Assembly: GCA_050084515.1 (NCBI GenBank)
Contig: CM114275.1
Coordinates: 13,020,001-13,084,000 of the forward strand
Length of the DNA: 64,000 bases
Reading direction: 5' to 3'
Origin: Blasia pusilla
Taxonomy: Eukaryota; Marchantiophyta; Marchantiopsida; Blasiales
Shown: in pieces, positions 1 to 13,699 of the stretch
Layout of the letters: every line of letters begins with the position of its first letter
How positions within the stretch are numbered: position 1 is the first letter of the stretch
Notes under the pieces: model-generated
The model's input: the letters and a program-made list of their open reading frames with translations, nothing else
Database searches by the model: none
What the model was told of the DNA's origin: nothing
Program-made: the position numbers and the translations under genes

Positions 1-199
1 ATCTACATATTGAGTTTCCCTCTTATTATTGTTGGAGCAAAAAAAAAGAGGATTCGTAGAATTCATAGGAGGAATCGTTGTGGTCATCCGATTGGTCGCC
101 TATATCTTAATCATGCAGGTAAATATGTTTATAATTTCCAAAATTATGTACTTACAAATGACTTAAAATCCTTTTCATCAATGCAGTGTTTGTTATATT

Positions 200-2445
200 A
201 AGCAACTACTTTCAAGTTTTGATCGGTGAAGGAGAACGACATAGGTTGCGATTGATACTTCATCACATTCGAGACACAACTACGTACAAAGTGGTCTATC
301 CAACATTTAAGGAGAACACTTGAGAACTGTGTACAAAGTGGTCTATCCAACATTTAAGGAGGCTGCTATTCAAATGGGGCTTCTAGAGGAAGACATGGAA
401 GTGTTCTCATGCTTGCAAGAAGCATCAGAAATCCGTACAGGTCGTGCGCTCCGTCAACTCTTTGCTATTGTACTTGGTTACAACATGCAAACTCGACAGC
501 TGAACTATGGAGTCAATTTTTGATCCCACTCATAGAGGATATCTTATATGAACGATGTGAGATAATTCCTATTCTTATTTCTATCAAAACATTCCTTATT
601 TCCTCCTTTTACTTTTAGACTTATGCTTAAAATTGTGGCCTTTATGCAGAAATCATGTATTCTTGATCTTGCCCGGGATGCTTTAATTATTACCACTGCA
701 TTATTGGAAGTCCACTACCATTTGCGAGATCAAGGGAAACGATTATCTGATTTTCTAGATATTCCTTAAGCAAATTTTCAAGCTTCATCTTTATATTCGT
801 ATTTGGAAGCAGAAGAGCTTCAATATGATCGAGATGACTTACATGAACAAGCTAGGTTGGGAGAGGAAACTTTGAATGATGGACAACAGTTGATTTGGGA
901 TGCTATACATGATAAACTCGACACCATCATTGCCGATGATAATACTTCTGGTTCAAAATTGTTTCTCATTGATGGCCCTGGAGGTAATGGAAAAACCTTC
1001 TTATACAATCTGGTTCTCGCAAGAGCACGAGGTGTCGGAGGCATAGCTTTAGCTGTTGCTTTATCGAGGTTAGCTGCTTTGCTGTTAGATGAAGGACGCA
1101 CTGCGCATTTGCGATTCAAGATTCCAACTGAAGAAAATTCTATTGGCAAGTAAGTATGTAAAAAACTCATGAATTTGCAACTCTTTTAATATGTTAAAAA
1201 GAGATATCTCGCAAAAAATACTAATATCTTTGACTATTTTTTTGTAGTTTATTGGATAATAATGAAGCTCCGCGCTTGATTCAAAGGGCATGGCTTATAA
1301 TATGGGATGAGGCACCTATGACTCATCGCCATGCATTTGATGCTGTAAATTGATCCTTTTAAGATATCATGGGAGTGATATGATGATATCGGAAGCTTGA
1401 GGAATGTTCCGTTCGGTGACAAATTAATAATCTTTGATGGGGATTTTCGCCAAATATTGGTTTTTGTTCGTCATGGAGACCGTCCAAAAATTATTCAAGC
1501 TACTTTAAAAAGATCACCTTTATGGTTTCATTTGAGGGTAATAAAGCTTACGACGAATATGAGAGTTCAAAGATTGGAAACGAACATGCGTGTGCAGCAT
1601 CAAGCTTTTGCAAATTGTTTATTGGAGGTTGGAGAGGATCGTATGCCTTTGGAATATCACTTGGGAGAGGATTTTATACAGCTGCCAAATGATATGGTGA
1701 CCAAGAGTAAGAAAATAAGTGATCTTATTGACATTATCCACGGAAATGATTATGAGAAGTTTCGTGACATCAACTTTCTAAGAGATACAATAATTCTCAG
1801 ACCGAAAAATCAAGATGTTGATGACATCAATGAAAAAGTCATGTCTCGCTTCTATGGAGAGGTAATATTGGTTTTCAAATAGTCTTCATATGATTCTCCT
1901 CACGAGTTCTTCAATTATATTAGGCATCAAAACTATAATCATTTTCTGATTACCATATGTTTATTCTATGCAGGAAAGTACTTACCTTAGTGTTGATTCC
2001 ATTTCGAATGAGGGAATGAGTTATATCTACCCGACTTAATTATTAAATACGTGCTTACAATCAGGTTTACCTCCACATCGTTTAAACTTGAAAATTGGTG
2101 CACCTATCATGCTTTTAAGAAATTTGAATGGTTCAAAGGGACAAGCCAACAGAACTCAATTGGTGATTCGTGGATTCGTGCAACATGTCATTGATGCTGA
2201 AATCATCACAGGCAAGAACACTGGAGATCGAGTCTTTATTCCACGTATCCCATTGATTGCTTCAGACTTAGGTTTATCTTTTGATTTACGTAGATTTCAA
2301 TTTCCTATCCGTCCCGCCTTTGCTATGACTATCAATAAATCTCAAGGTCAAACCTTAAAAAAATAGGAATTTACTACCTACATCAATCTTTTCTCACGGT
2401 CAATTATATGTAGCTTTGTCAAGAGTAGGATAAAAAAACTGAATT
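200..2445 (+). pseudogene. Helitron Rep/helicase remnant (PIF1-like helicase)
   Basis: Broken helicase part of an autonomous Helitron, a rolling-circle DNA transposon. Seen in the sequence: a conserved pre-helicase block at 320-523 (VYPTFKEAAIQMG, with a duplicated stretch just upstream), a Walker A motif GPGGNGKT near 970, a Walker B-like IIWDEAP near 1300, a GDFRQI motif near 1440, and the C-terminal motif INKSQGQTL near 2330-2360. These are hallmarks of the PIF1-like helicase of plant Helitrons. The reading frame is broken several times (stops near 770, 1150, 1353, 1880 and between 1980 and 2060), although a GT...AG interval at about 1150-1247 could be an intron. The N-terminal HUH Rep domain would lie left of the window or is lost. 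Family assignment is confident; the element is not functional. Confidence 0.85.
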
Positions 2446-3189
2446 AATATCATAATAGGAAATGTTGTTCTTTCAAATGAAAAATACACTTCACATATAA
2501 TCTATAGAATAATTGGCGACCACATAATTTATATCCGAGTGTTTTACTTAGTGTATTGGGATATAATTTAAATTTGAATGGAGGATTGTAATTACCAAGA
2601 ATAATGAAATGTTATTACTCTTCAAAGATTTTAGAAAATAGAAATCATATTTAAAATTTGAAAGAAATAGCATGATAATTTTTTGAAATAATGATATTAA
2701 TTCACATAAAATATTTTGGGAAAGGAAAATAAAATTGAATGGAAAAGGAACATGATTTTGTTTTAAAATTAGCTAAGATTTTGGTTAGTGAATGTTATTT
2801 TGGTGAGAAAAATGAAAGGGGAAAAATAGTTATTGTTTGAGCTTTTAGGGAGGAATATTTAGGGGAGATGGATGTTATTTAAAGGTGAAATTTTATTACT
2901 ATTTTAAGATTTAAAAAGTGGAAATTATAAATGAAATTTAAAATTCAAATATAATTAAAAAATATTATTGGAACATGTTTTTTTATATCCTTTTCACATG
3001 TGGTAATTGAATTTTTTTTCATACTTTGTGGACAAGAATTTTTTTTTGGAATTTATATACAACTTCAATAATCCTCTCATTAACCAAAATTCTTCAAACA
3101 TTTTTTTATTTTCCGTATACGGATATTTATTACCGTGACGTATAAAAAATACTTCGATAAAATAGATTGTTTTCCTGGTATATGCCTAA

Positions 3190-3215
3190 GCCTCGTCGCC
3201 CGGGCAATCTACTAA
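3190..3215 (+). mobile_element. candidate Helitron 3' terminus
   Basis: A GC-rich palindromic stretch (GCCCGGGC) is followed by AATCTACTAA and then T. That matches the usual Helitron 3' end: a short hairpin, then CTRR, inserted before T. It lies downstream of the helicase remnant on the same strand, so it may be the end of that element. The hairpin is short, so this is tentative. Confidence 0.35.
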
Positions 3216-3817
3216 TTTAAATTATTAACTTTTGCCGTGCCGACCCCGCGTCTCCTCTCACATAATTCAAACTCGGTCGACCCTAAATTATGGATTGGAA
3301 TCGGAAGGGCTACTAAATTAGGCCATGAAGAGGGTCCGGGTTTCTACGTCCGGCGCGTTTGTTTCCCGGGATCGGTACGTCCCGGGTATTCTTACCGGCA
3401 TACGGTAATATTCGAAGTTTTCTCAGTTCCGGCGGGTTATGAAACACAAAGTACCAGTTTCTTACCGGCGATTCAAAAATAGAAACGGAAACTCTTGATT
3501 TCAACCGTCCCCGGGCCTTGACGCAGATGTCCGATTCCCTCGGACCAAAGCTCTGTGAATCCTAGTGTTATCTTCTTTGTGCGGGTGTGACGCTGTGATC
3601 GGACATGTGAGAGGATTAGGGTTGGTTCAGTTCTTGGTCGGGATTTCCGGGTGCTGGTGCGCTGCATTGTGGAGGGTCGACTGCCTTTGGGCCGGGGTTG
3701 TGGTGCTTGACAGAATACAATCGGACTTCCGCATATATACACGGAGCGGAACGGGAGAAGGGTGGCAGATTTGCTAGCTGTACATCTCGATTGAAGAAGG
3801 ATCTTCTGTGTTTCGAA
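3216..3817 (+). promoter_or_regulatory. HYPK promoter and 5' UTR region
   Basis: GC-richer DNA between the Helitron remnant and the HYPK start codon. A TATA-like motif (CATATATACAC) lies at about 3731-3741, roughly 80 nt before the ATG, a plausible core promoter position. No convincing coding sequence was found here; the open frames are short and resemble nothing known to me. Confidence 0.45.
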
Positions 3818-5293
3818 ATGGCCGACGAAACGCAGGATGGAGTGCGGGTGTTGGATTCCAAAGATCAGCAGCAGCAGAGCAAAGCGCTGGACTCGTTAAC
3901 GGATCATGTTGAGGAGAGGCAGCTTGATTCGACGAGAGTCCAACAGGTAGGTTTGCATGGGAAGGGTGTTTCTTGCTCACTTTACCACTCAGAATTGGAT
4001 TGCGTAGCAGGGCAGAATTTGTATGCGGGTTTGGTTTGTAAGCTGTTTTCATATCATCTCTTGTTGCGCCAAGCACGACATTGTTCAGTGCCGGATTACA
4101 CGCCGCAGAACGATAACTGAACTGGCTTTGACTATGAATTTTCCATGCAAGGACGCCCCAGCGTGTGAATTTCACCGCTCATAGAAGATTGTATGAGTCA
4201 TGTGGATTCTGGCAGTAAGTTGATTTTTGTCATCATTTCTTTCTATCGTGCAGGCTATGGCATCTATATCCGCAAGGGCGGAAGCTGATCGGAATGCCCA
4301 GAGACTGAAGTAAGTTTTCAACGTAATTTTCGGCTAGTAACCACTTTCCGAACCAAGGAGAAACATCTGTAACCTGCTGTTTGAGATGTGACTTTGTCGT
4401 GAATGATCGCCTCTCCTAGTTGGTACACAATTGGTACCTTGGAAGAGATTGTTCGGCATCACTTCATCCACCAGGTTTCAATTGAAAGTTGCTTAAATGC
4501 TGTTCTGGGAACTGAGAAGCCCATGCGGATCGATTGGTACAGAAGCTGCAAAACTGTGTTGGAGGTGCATTGGTGCAAAATGAGTTTGCTTCTTGTCTTG
4601 GACGAATTCGTGGAGGATACGATTGGATTGAAACCTGTTCGAATGGAGATTGATAACCTTTGTGCTGTTCACATGAGAAAGGGTATCTTAGGAATTGTGG
4701 CAGAGGCATAGGGTCTAGTGTAGAGGAAGTTTCTTAGTCTTTGCGGTGGAGGAAGCTGAGATCAGTGACGTGACTTTACTATCCTTGCAGAGAGAAAGAG
4801 CTGGCATCAGTAAAGATCAGCCAAGAGGATGTAGATATCATGGTGGAGGAACTTGAGGTATTACCCGTCATATTTTTGCACAATCATTCTTGAACCTTCA
4901 GTTTTGGGTAAAGTTTATCTTAATGGAATCATTTGTTTGTTGCTTCTATGTTTCAATCAAATCTCACAAGCTCTGTATGGGGATTTCTTAATCTATCAAG
5001 AGGCACTAATTTATATGATCTTTGAGATTGCACTCGTAGCTGTTCAGGTGATATATCCTGGATTATGATTAAATGGTGGTAGGTTAACTTCTCTTCCTCT
5101 TGGTGAACTGATTCGTCATACCCCAAAGTTGTTCCTTGAAAAGCTTTTCTTCGATTAGAATGAGTTCATGGGATGGCTTATCTGACTATAGGTGGTGTTA
5201 TGTATTCAGTTGGACAAGAAAGTGGCTGAGAGAAGTTTGAGGGAGCACAAGGGTGATGCTATTGCAGCCATTCGATCCTTTCTCAGCGATTAG
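3818..5293 (+). CDS. HYPK: HYPK-like protein (NatA-associated, UBA-like domain), 4 exons
   Basis: Small protein of 111 residues assembled from four exons: 3818-3946, 4254-4309, 4791-4857 and 5210-5293. All introns are GT-AG and the frames join exactly. The N-terminal part contains SKALDSLTDHVEERQLDS and VQQAMASISARAEADRNAQR, a conserved acidic/helical segment of plant HYPK proteins. The C-terminal part (KISQEDVDIMVEELELDKK, then VAERSLREHKGDAIAAIRSF) is the UBA-like three-helix domain. Known for the family: HYPK binds the ribosome-associated N-terminal acetyltransferase NatA (NAA10/NAA15) and tunes its activity. The start is the only ATG in this frame before the conserved block, about 80 nt after a TATA-like motif. 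Length matches the family (about 110 aa). The frame is intact, so I take it as a functional host gene. Confidence 0.93.
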
Positions 5294-8200
5294 CTGTCCA
5301 CAGGGGCATATTGAATTGCTGCTTCACGTCAGTATATGCAAGGTTAGTGAAGGAGGGGGTGAGCCCAGTAAGTTACGGATCAGATGTTGTTATTACGGCC
5401 TATTTTCCAAAGTCAAAAGTCTCCAGTTGTTGTGAATGATGTGTAACACTTGCTCTTAAAGTGGGATGAGTCATGTTATGCCAGTCCATAGTGGTTCAAA
5501 GTTGTACAAGTAGTGCTTTTGATACCTGATTTATGTGATGCCCTGCCACAGATTGCAGCCACATGTTGATAGAAGGTAATTTTCCCAAAGGGTGTTGGTG
5601 TGATGATTGAGAATGTTACGTATGGTACCAAATGAAGCTGGTGGTGTTCAAAGGTCTATGAGGCTGCAAACTCCGATTGAACAGGCTGGTTGAAGAAAAA
5701 TTACTGCCATTTGTCACCCTTCTACCATTGGGGATAAAATTTTGACCAACGTCTGTGTGAATGAATAGTTATCCTTCCTGGAGTGTCTTCTAGATTAGTG
5801 ATAGTGTCGTTTTGTTTTACTGGCTTTCAAAACTCTAATTCGGTGCGGAGATCACTCAGTGGTACAGGCATATATTTAGTGGATGTCATGAACCTAGTAG
5901 GATGATTCCATTGCACGGCACATTTAGTATCATTCCTCTGGAGGATATATGATAGCTGCTCCTCATGTTATAGGCTTATTCCCAATATTGTTTCCTGACT
6001 GTATCCAGATCCTTTGAGGATTGTATTCTTTTTTTTGGTGGTTCTGAGTTAGCTTTGTCAGTATTAGATTAGATTGCCAAATGGTCCGGTAAGGTGAGAT
6101 TGTTAGGGAGGTAAAGGTTTTCCTTGCCGCTGTGGACCAGAGAGTATGAGCACTGTAAGTCATGCGAGATAGTGCCTCGACTTCACAAGTCATGGTATCA
6201 CCATTATATTTGAAACCCTTTGTGACACAATTGAATGTTAGTGATTGCTGCAAATTTGTTAATGAATCCATTCTGCATTGGTGGTGTTTAAGTTCTACAA
6301 AAAATGTTAGGAACGCCACCAAAGGTTCTTTTGAGGGATTTGTTAAGTTAGAATCTGTCTTGTTAGCAATCTATAGCTTCCTTGTCTGCACGATCCAATG
6401 GTGATGTTGAGAAAGGATAGAAAGTTATTCTTTGTGTGAAGTATGGAAGAGAGTAGTGATTAAAAAACTTAGTCTGCTATGAGAGGCCTATCAAGGATCA
6501 CCATGTGCCAGTAGAATCGGGATTTAGGGCAACAGGTGAACATTGCTAGTGGCAACAGTTTTCAAAGGAAGGAGATTTCTTCTGGTCAGTGGAGTTTGAT
6601 CTTGGTTGAAAGAGGTGGGACTCTTCTCATTAAGTAGTAACTGTTTAGGCTTTAGGGTAGGGTGTGGCTGTAGACCCCATGCCCTGGTTGAATGTTGGCA
6701 GAGACTGGGATGGGTGTAGGGGGAGGAAGAAGTGAAGAAAGTTCCATGAGAGGAGGGAGACCCTCTTAATTGGTATGACTGCTTACTGGACCGAGTGTCG
6801 GTGCAGAGCTTCCAGGTAACGCCAAGAAACTCTTCACAAGGCTGTCTACCGTAGGTGACTGAAGATCTCCAAAGGGGCCTGTTAACAGGCATCTTTGGGC
6901 AGTGAATCTCGGCTACCGATAGTAACCAACAGTGCTGGTGGTAATCAGTAATGCCAGTGTAGGCTGCTATTTTTGTTGTTAATAACCCTCCATTGGAGAG
7001 GATTCTGACGTGTATGTGGAGTAAAAGTTGAAAAGAATACTGTTTTAGCCAAAATGACACATTTTGTCATAAATTTATGCCTAAAGCAAGTGTGGGTGAT
7101 GAGTTAAGGGACTAAGATACTGTTGAGAAAGGAAGTTTCAACATAGTCCCTTCGCAAAATTGCCATCTCACACCAAGTATCAAGAGATAGCTTCCTACTC
7201 AATTTTGCCTTTCCAAGCTTGCAGCAAGTAGAAGGCATTCACGGAGAGCACTACAGCTGATCTTGGAATATGAGTTTTTGCTGCAACGCAAATAATGTCA
7301 AAGCCATGCATATAGGAAACATGCGCCATAGTAGCTGAACACATGAGATCTACGACACATTATACTGGCTGCATCATGATTGCAAGTCAGCGCCACAGAA
7401 TGGAACAGAATAGTTTTTGCTGAACAGGGCATTCAGCTCGAATTATTTTCTGTAATGAATGGTGGGGAGAAAGAGGATACGGAGCAGCCAAGATGGAAAT
7501 CGCCCTAAAGAAAACCCCAACCATCAACTTACACCCCCATGTCGCATTAATGAGGAGGAAAACCAGTTGTAGACAATGCACTGCCCATACCCAAATGCAA
7601 GCCAAGGGTGCACTAACATTTCTCATCGTGTTTACTTCGTACGTTTGAGCATCCGGAGTTATATGCACCTCGTTCCCAATTAGTTTATGACATAAATGAT
7701 TTGTCATAAACGGATGTGCTTCAACTTTGCATGATGTATTGGATTTTGCTAAGGTGAAAGCTCCCCTTAGTAGGTAGCTTCGTAGATAACACTTGGTCAA
7801 GGGTGTTTGTGACCAACTTCTCCAAGAAACATAATTTGATGACCTCTCTAAAGGCATGCATGAGGGCCCTGTCTTCAGGTCCAATAGTTGACAAAGGAAG
7901 AGTCTATTGATTCTGTTTGGACCCACTTATACCTCCTCCACATACTAGAAAACAATATCCAAAAGTGGATAAGTTTTTGCTTTTATCTCCATCCAATCTT
8001 CAACCGATTATACAACCAAAATTGGTATCATGTGCATATTGTTGGTAGCCATGCACACTTTCAATTGTCCCCTTTAAGTATACACGGACCCTCTTGAGTG
8101 TGATTCAATGTGGAAAGCAAGGCGGCATGAACTTGCATAAAATCTCAACAACATATGCTTTATTTAACATGGTGCCCAACACTCAATGCATCAAATTACC

Positions 8201-11200
8201 TAGAAAACTTTGCATAAGAAGTTTGATCATGTCTTCTTTTCCTCCAAAAGTCATCTCCTTCTCTAGCTTGAGGCTCGTCTCAGACAATATACCAACATGC
8301 TTGTAATCTTTCGTACCAAAAATTCGAGATTACCTTCTTCACATGTTCAGACTAATTTAAATTTCTACTTCTTTATTATCAAGCCCTACAAGCTCTTTTT
8401 TCTCTCTCTCCATCTAACCTATCCACATGTCCTAGTTTGATAATTAATATCTTCCCCCCTCTCAAAAGAGAGCACACATGGTAATCTATAGTATTATTGG
8501 AGAGAATTTCATTTTACAATTTCTTCTTCTTTTGATATTTAGTACTTTCAACCAATCAAATCACCCGCCTTCTTTTTTAATAATTAAAAATCATTTAAAA
8601 ATAAAAAATAAAAACTAACTAAAAGAAGTAGTAGCCAACATCTCACAAACTTAGACTAGTGGCTTATGATGATGAACATGCTTGGTAAGTAATGCACATG
8701 CCCTTAGTAAATAATTATTAGTGGCCCCAACTTCCTTCCCTTAATTCATGGAAAACGTCAAGGATTGGCCATATACGTTCTTTGCGTGCACTCCTTGTAG
8801 AACACGCCAACGATGTTCACGTAGCATATCAATTAATCTTACCATTAAGTCATATAAGGTTTCGAGTTTGCCCACTAAGATTTTCACTTATTATATTCTT
8901 GTACCAACTCGAACTAAATGCTATAGAATCTTCATTTGTGTCCTTTTGAAGCTCGTGGCAATCGTTTAGGGTTCTGTTATTGTCAACATACGCAACCATA
9001 GCATACTTCATAGTTGGTTGGCAGGTAATATCCACAAGCGACAATGTAGCAACTCTGTTTGGATGGACGGTCTCTTTGGATAACTGCGTTTGATTTGTAT
9101 TATTAACTGTATGGATTATAGTATCCAAACCTTATCTTTAACACATTGGGGGCTGCATGTCTTAAACGCTATGTAGCAATATTATTTTTTTCACTTATGC
9201 TATGTATTGAAACGTTTGTTTTATAAGCTTGTTATGTATGGGCAATCATACAATCCGGTGAGTTTTTGTTTGGGGTTAATCATTGTTGAACGGCACCCGC
9301 TAAATTCAATACATTTTGTAGTTCTCTACAACTTCATTCTCACAAAACAGTTATGGCTCTGTAGTAGTAGAAGAAAGAGTCAATCGAAATATTTCTATTG
9401 TTGTAGCTCGATTGCAACCTTGTGATTTAGCAATTTTAAATTAATAAATTATCACCACGGGTCTGCGTTTATGTAGACAATGCAAGTTGCGGGCGTGTGT
9501 AGCAATGGAAGCTTCCACTTGAGACTGGCGTGATATTGTTTTATGTGCTCATTCCAAAGTTTAGCACGTCATGTACATTTAATTCATTTTTTCCGTTTAC
9601 ACCCCACTTGAAGGTGTGATGCAGCCTTATATAGTCCTTGCTTTATTCTTTTATCTTAGAACTGATTGAACTATGATCAATTAAAAATTTATCCCTGTCT
9701 TTTAAAGGCAAGGCCCTTTTCATCAAGGCAATCTTTTGGAGGAGCGATTATGGCAGACATAACATATTTTCATTCGTCTACACTTATTCTAGATGTTGTT
9801 GCATAGTGCAAAGACGACTAATATGCAGCCTTAGATCAAATGTTATTTAAAAAAATTATCTTGAAGGCCTACAATCGATTTGTCAAAGAGCGGTTGTATT
9901 TTCATTTCCTTTTCCTAGCATATTCACAAACAGATTCTACGAATCTATTTTTTCCTTCATTCGAGCGTCACATTAACAACTTATGGTATAGGTATGTATA
10001 CTCAATGAACTTATCGTAATGACTATTATGTGTTGGTCATTGCTCCATAATCTACGGAATTCATTAAGCGAGAGGTCACCAACTATGGTGCGATTGAATG
10101 TCATCCCATGAATTTAGCCAACAAATGAGCAAATGTCAACGTGCTTGTTTAAGTTTATGATGGTTTCATTATGAAGGAATCAATGCGTCTATTTTATCCT
10201 CCGGTGATAGTTGAATATATTCCGCGATGGTGCAAGCATGGTTTTTTCACCATATTTTTAATTCAATCCACGTTTTGAAGAGTATATAAAATGCCACCCT
10301 CATAGGAAAGAGTTCTTTCAGTCACTCATTAGATATCACTTCTTTACATCCAAGAATCCACATCTAGTAGACTAATTGTGTGCCACTTTGTATAATTAAT
10401 TTTGGAAGTCCCTTCTGCATGGATTTCAATTAGATATGTGTGTTATCTCATTTTTTTAGGTTATGCACATACCACCTAGTTGCACTTTCAAAATATTGTC
10501 GATTAACCTTTTCTACAATGCGTGTTGCTTTACTATCATTCTTTTTGTATTATGTAGCCGCTAGAATATTGATGATTTTATCAATCACTTGACTCAGATG
10601 GATTATTCACTCAATTTTTCAAATAATGTGCTTGTGAGAGACATATTTGATTATTCCATATCCTCAAGGGACATAACTCAACATTTGCAACAAACTTTTT
10701 TTTTTTGTCACACAACGCTTGCTTTTGATCCTAATCTCTTTTTCCATGTATATGAATATAATTTTTTATGTTTCATCTTTTCAAATTTCACGACTACATT
10801 GCGATTACCTTCAGCTCCACAAATTTCAATTTCAAATATGAGCAGGTTTGACTCGACCTCCTTTCACAAAGCATTCAATAAGTATCTAGAGATGTAAAAG
10901 GACCGCCACTCGGAGGATTTTTAAAAACTTCAGATGAGTTAGTAGATTACCTAATTTTCCTTACTGGTATAGTGTAGATGTTCAAATCCAACAATGGAAA
11001 TCGTAGTGTCATTCCTCTTTTACTTGTATGTAGTGCTGCCGTTTGTGTGGTTTTGTCAGATTAGGAAACTCACATAGTGCGAAATTTAGGAGGAAGCATC
11101 CTCCCTATGCCCTATGCTATACAATCATGTTAGATTTCATATCTTCAAAACCATATTTTCACTATGAGTGTAATAAATGCATAGCCAAGAAGCAGAAATA

Positions 11201-11761
11201 TGACATTAATGTTTACATGACGCCAACTACGTACGTGATCTTCTTAATTATAACCCTCCTTCCTTGCAACTACTATCTATCATCGACTCTAGAGTAAACA
11301 TTTACTAAAAATTCAACGACTTCCATTCTTCAAGGTAGAATCCCTTTTAGATTGCCCACTTATCAACTAGATTATGTCAACATACAAGTGTGAAAATGCT
11401 TCAAGAATCTACAATGAAGTACGAAATGTATTTATCCTAAATCTTCACATTAATCCTCTATTTAATGATTACTTCAACTTATTAGAGCTTCCAAGTCCAT
11501 CTTATGGTCTTGTTATTTTACCCTAGCTTCTAGTTCAGTTAACAACATTCTCAAAGCATCAAAAGCAAGGTCGCATGTAGATAAAGTCCGTGTCCGCAAA
11601 TACATGAATATATGTGAACTTACGTTCGTGTTATGGAAGGACTTGTTCATGAGGGCCATAACTCCCCCTTCTTTCTCATCCCCCTATTTGCCTTTATGTT
11701 CCACACTTTCCCATTTTTTCCTTTCCCCACCTCTATTCCCTCCCTTATTATTGCTCCGCCT
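5294..11761. other. HYPK 3' UTR and long unassigned intergenic DNA
   Basis: After the HYPK stop no recognisable gene or transposon domain was found over about 6.4 kb. Composition becomes increasingly AT-rich after about 8 kb. Open frames of up to 179 codons (for example 7387-7926 minus) have no motif I recognise and no supporting splice pattern. Confidence 0.5.
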
Positions 11762-11880
11762 AAGGGAAATTTGAAGAAAATTTGAAGAAGCAAGAAGAAG
11801 AATCTGCCCAACATAGCCTCATGAATGTAATGTTGGGCAGATTCTTCTTCTTGCTTCTTCAAACTTTCTTGAAATTTCAT
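11762..11880. repeat. long inverted repeat (hairpin) next to copia LTR
   Basis: Arms 11781-11814 and 11830-11863 are a perfect 34-bp inverted repeat separated by 15 nt. Weaker pairing continues outwards to about 11762 and 11880. The arms are GAAGAA-rich on one side and TTCTTC-rich on the other, but the ATCTGCCCAACAT part is not simple sequence. A transcript would fold into a long stem. It could be a snap-back MITE or a young small-RNA hairpin. It lies 12-30 nt from the copia LTR end. Confidence 0.8.
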
Positions 11881-11892
11881 TGCCTTGTTTTT

Positions 11893-12203
11893 TGTAGAAA
11901 ACTGGTAAAGAAGCATAACTGGTGGGATACGACTCTCACACTCACACACCACCATGGAGAACAAAATTTTGGAATGAGATAATTGAGTGGAGGCTAATCC
12001 CCTTCTCAATTATAAAGGATATCTACAAGCAAGCCTAATCCTAATCTTAACCATAGTCTTGAGTTAAACTACTTGTGATTAACTAATCCTAGTTAAGATA
12101 ATCGCGCTTAATTGACTAACCAAGATTAAGCTTCCCTACTTCGTGTGAGTACCAAATGTAGCAGTTCCGGTGTACGACGAGCTTGACTATAACTCAATCT
12201 TCA
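11893..12203 (-). repeat. copia 3' LTR with adjacent polypurine tract
   Basis: Matches the right LTR over its full length. It is bounded by TG (minus strand: TGAAGATTGAG) and CA (TTTTCTACA). Directly inside it, at 12204-12216, the minus strand reads GAGGGGGAGTAT, the classic copia polypurine tract that primes plus-strand synthesis. Confidence 0.93.
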
Positions 12204-13610
12204 ATACTCCCCCTCAAGCTCATATCGATATCTCTAACACCTAAATCGTTTCTAAACATCCCAAACTTATCTCTAGACAATGCCTTTGTAAAGATATCAT
12301 AAATTTTATGATTCGTACATATATACAAAAGATCAATTTCTCCTGCAAGCACTTTCTCTCTCAACATGCTTTGTTTGAGCATGAAATATAGGGTTATTAG
12401 TAAGGTTGATGCTACTTATATTGTATGCATCTATTACACTAGGTTCTAAGTTATTAACACCAATCTCAGCAAATAATCGATGGAGCGATGTATGCTGCAT
12501 TGGTTGCTCCTATGTACTTAGGCTCTGTTGAAGATAAAGCAAATATAGGTTTCTTCTTTGAAGCCCAACTTATACCTGCACTTCTCAAGATAAATGAATA
12601 ACCAGATGTAGAGTGTCTATCAAACATGCTTCCTGCCCAATCAGCATCTGTGAATCTCTGTAATTGTAAACTCGGAGAAGGTTCAAATTGAATCCTGAAT
12701 TGAACAGAGAATTTCCCACGCCGCATAATCCTCCTCACAACATCAAGGTGAGGTTTTCGAGATGCTTGCATAAATTGGTTCACTAGGCCAACTTGTAGCT
12801 CAAATATGGCTTGGTTATAGTCAGATAAATCAAACTTCCAACCATGCGCTTGTACATATTAGGATCTGCAAGCAATTCTCCTTCATCCACTCTTAACTTC
12901 ACACTTTGGTCCAACGGTGTAGAGATTGGCTTACAAGTCATCATATCATATTTTGAAAGCATGTGAAGAACACATTGTTGTTGTAATAACCACATGCTTT
13001 CTCCAACCTTGATAAATTCAACACCAAGGAAGTATTTGAGTTCTCCCAAGTCTTTCATATCAAATTCTGCATGTAATTTTAACTTGACTTGTTTGTACCA
13101 TATCCTCAGTATTCCCAATAATCAAGAGTTCATCAACATACAACACAATGATAACCGTATGATCTTGCCCTCTCAAGATATATAACGAGGAGTTAGAATC
13201 ACATACCCTAAAGCCCAACTCTTGTAGGACATATGTAATCTTGCCATACCAAGCTCTTGGAGCTTGTTTGAGCACGTATAGAGCTTCAACCTACATATGC
13301 AGAAGGGAAACTCTGGATGCTCATATCCAGATGGTTGAGTCATATAGATCTCCATTCAAGAAGGCATTATTGACGTCTATCTGATATAATCTCCATTTCT
13401 TACTTACTACAACTGCAATATTGTTCTTGTAGTCGCCATCTTTGCAACAAGGCAAATTGTCTCCTCATAATCGATCTCATTTTGTTTCGCGTAGCCCTTG
13501 GCTACCAATCTGGTTTTATATCTATTCACTATATCATCTTGATTGCGTTTGACTTTGTAAACCCATTTGCAACCAATAGCTTCCTTACCGAAAGGTATGT
13601 CAACCAACTC
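12194..13610 (-). pseudogene. copia reverse transcriptase and RNase H (broken)
   Basis: Right to left: the RT start (KEAIGCKWVYKVKR, then YKTRLVAKGYAKQ), the palm motif VLYVDELLIIG at about 13120-13150 (copia consensus YVDD, here YVDE), then DLGELKYFLGVEF. The RNase H part has FTDADWAGS and the SSTEPKYIGAT block, and ends in NHKIYDIFTKALSRDKF close to the LTR. In the family this polypeptide copies the element RNA into cDNA. Frameshifts near 13275, 13120 and 12783 and a stop between 12466 and 12382 break it. The YVDD-to-YVDE change alters the second catalytic aspartate. The copy is not functional. Confidence 0.92.
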
Positions 13611-13699
13611 CTAGGTCTGTTGATGCAGCAAGCTCTCCCTCCATAGCTTCCAACCATTCGACCTTGCTTGCAGCTTCTTCAAAATAACTCGGCTCTTGT

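Noticed and set aside
5840-5905. tRNA-like or snoRNA-like pattern (GATCACTCAGTGGTACAGG)
   Set aside because: No cloverleaf could be formed and no box C/D pair was found at proper spacing.
6524-7060. 178-codon open frame on the minus strand
   Set aside because: Low-complexity-like composition without motifs, downstream of HYPK in probable non-coding DNA.
7387-7926. 179-codon open frame on the minus strand
   Set aside because: No recognisable domain, no conserved block and no splice or promoter context. A frame of this length can occur by chance in 6 kb of non-coding DNA.
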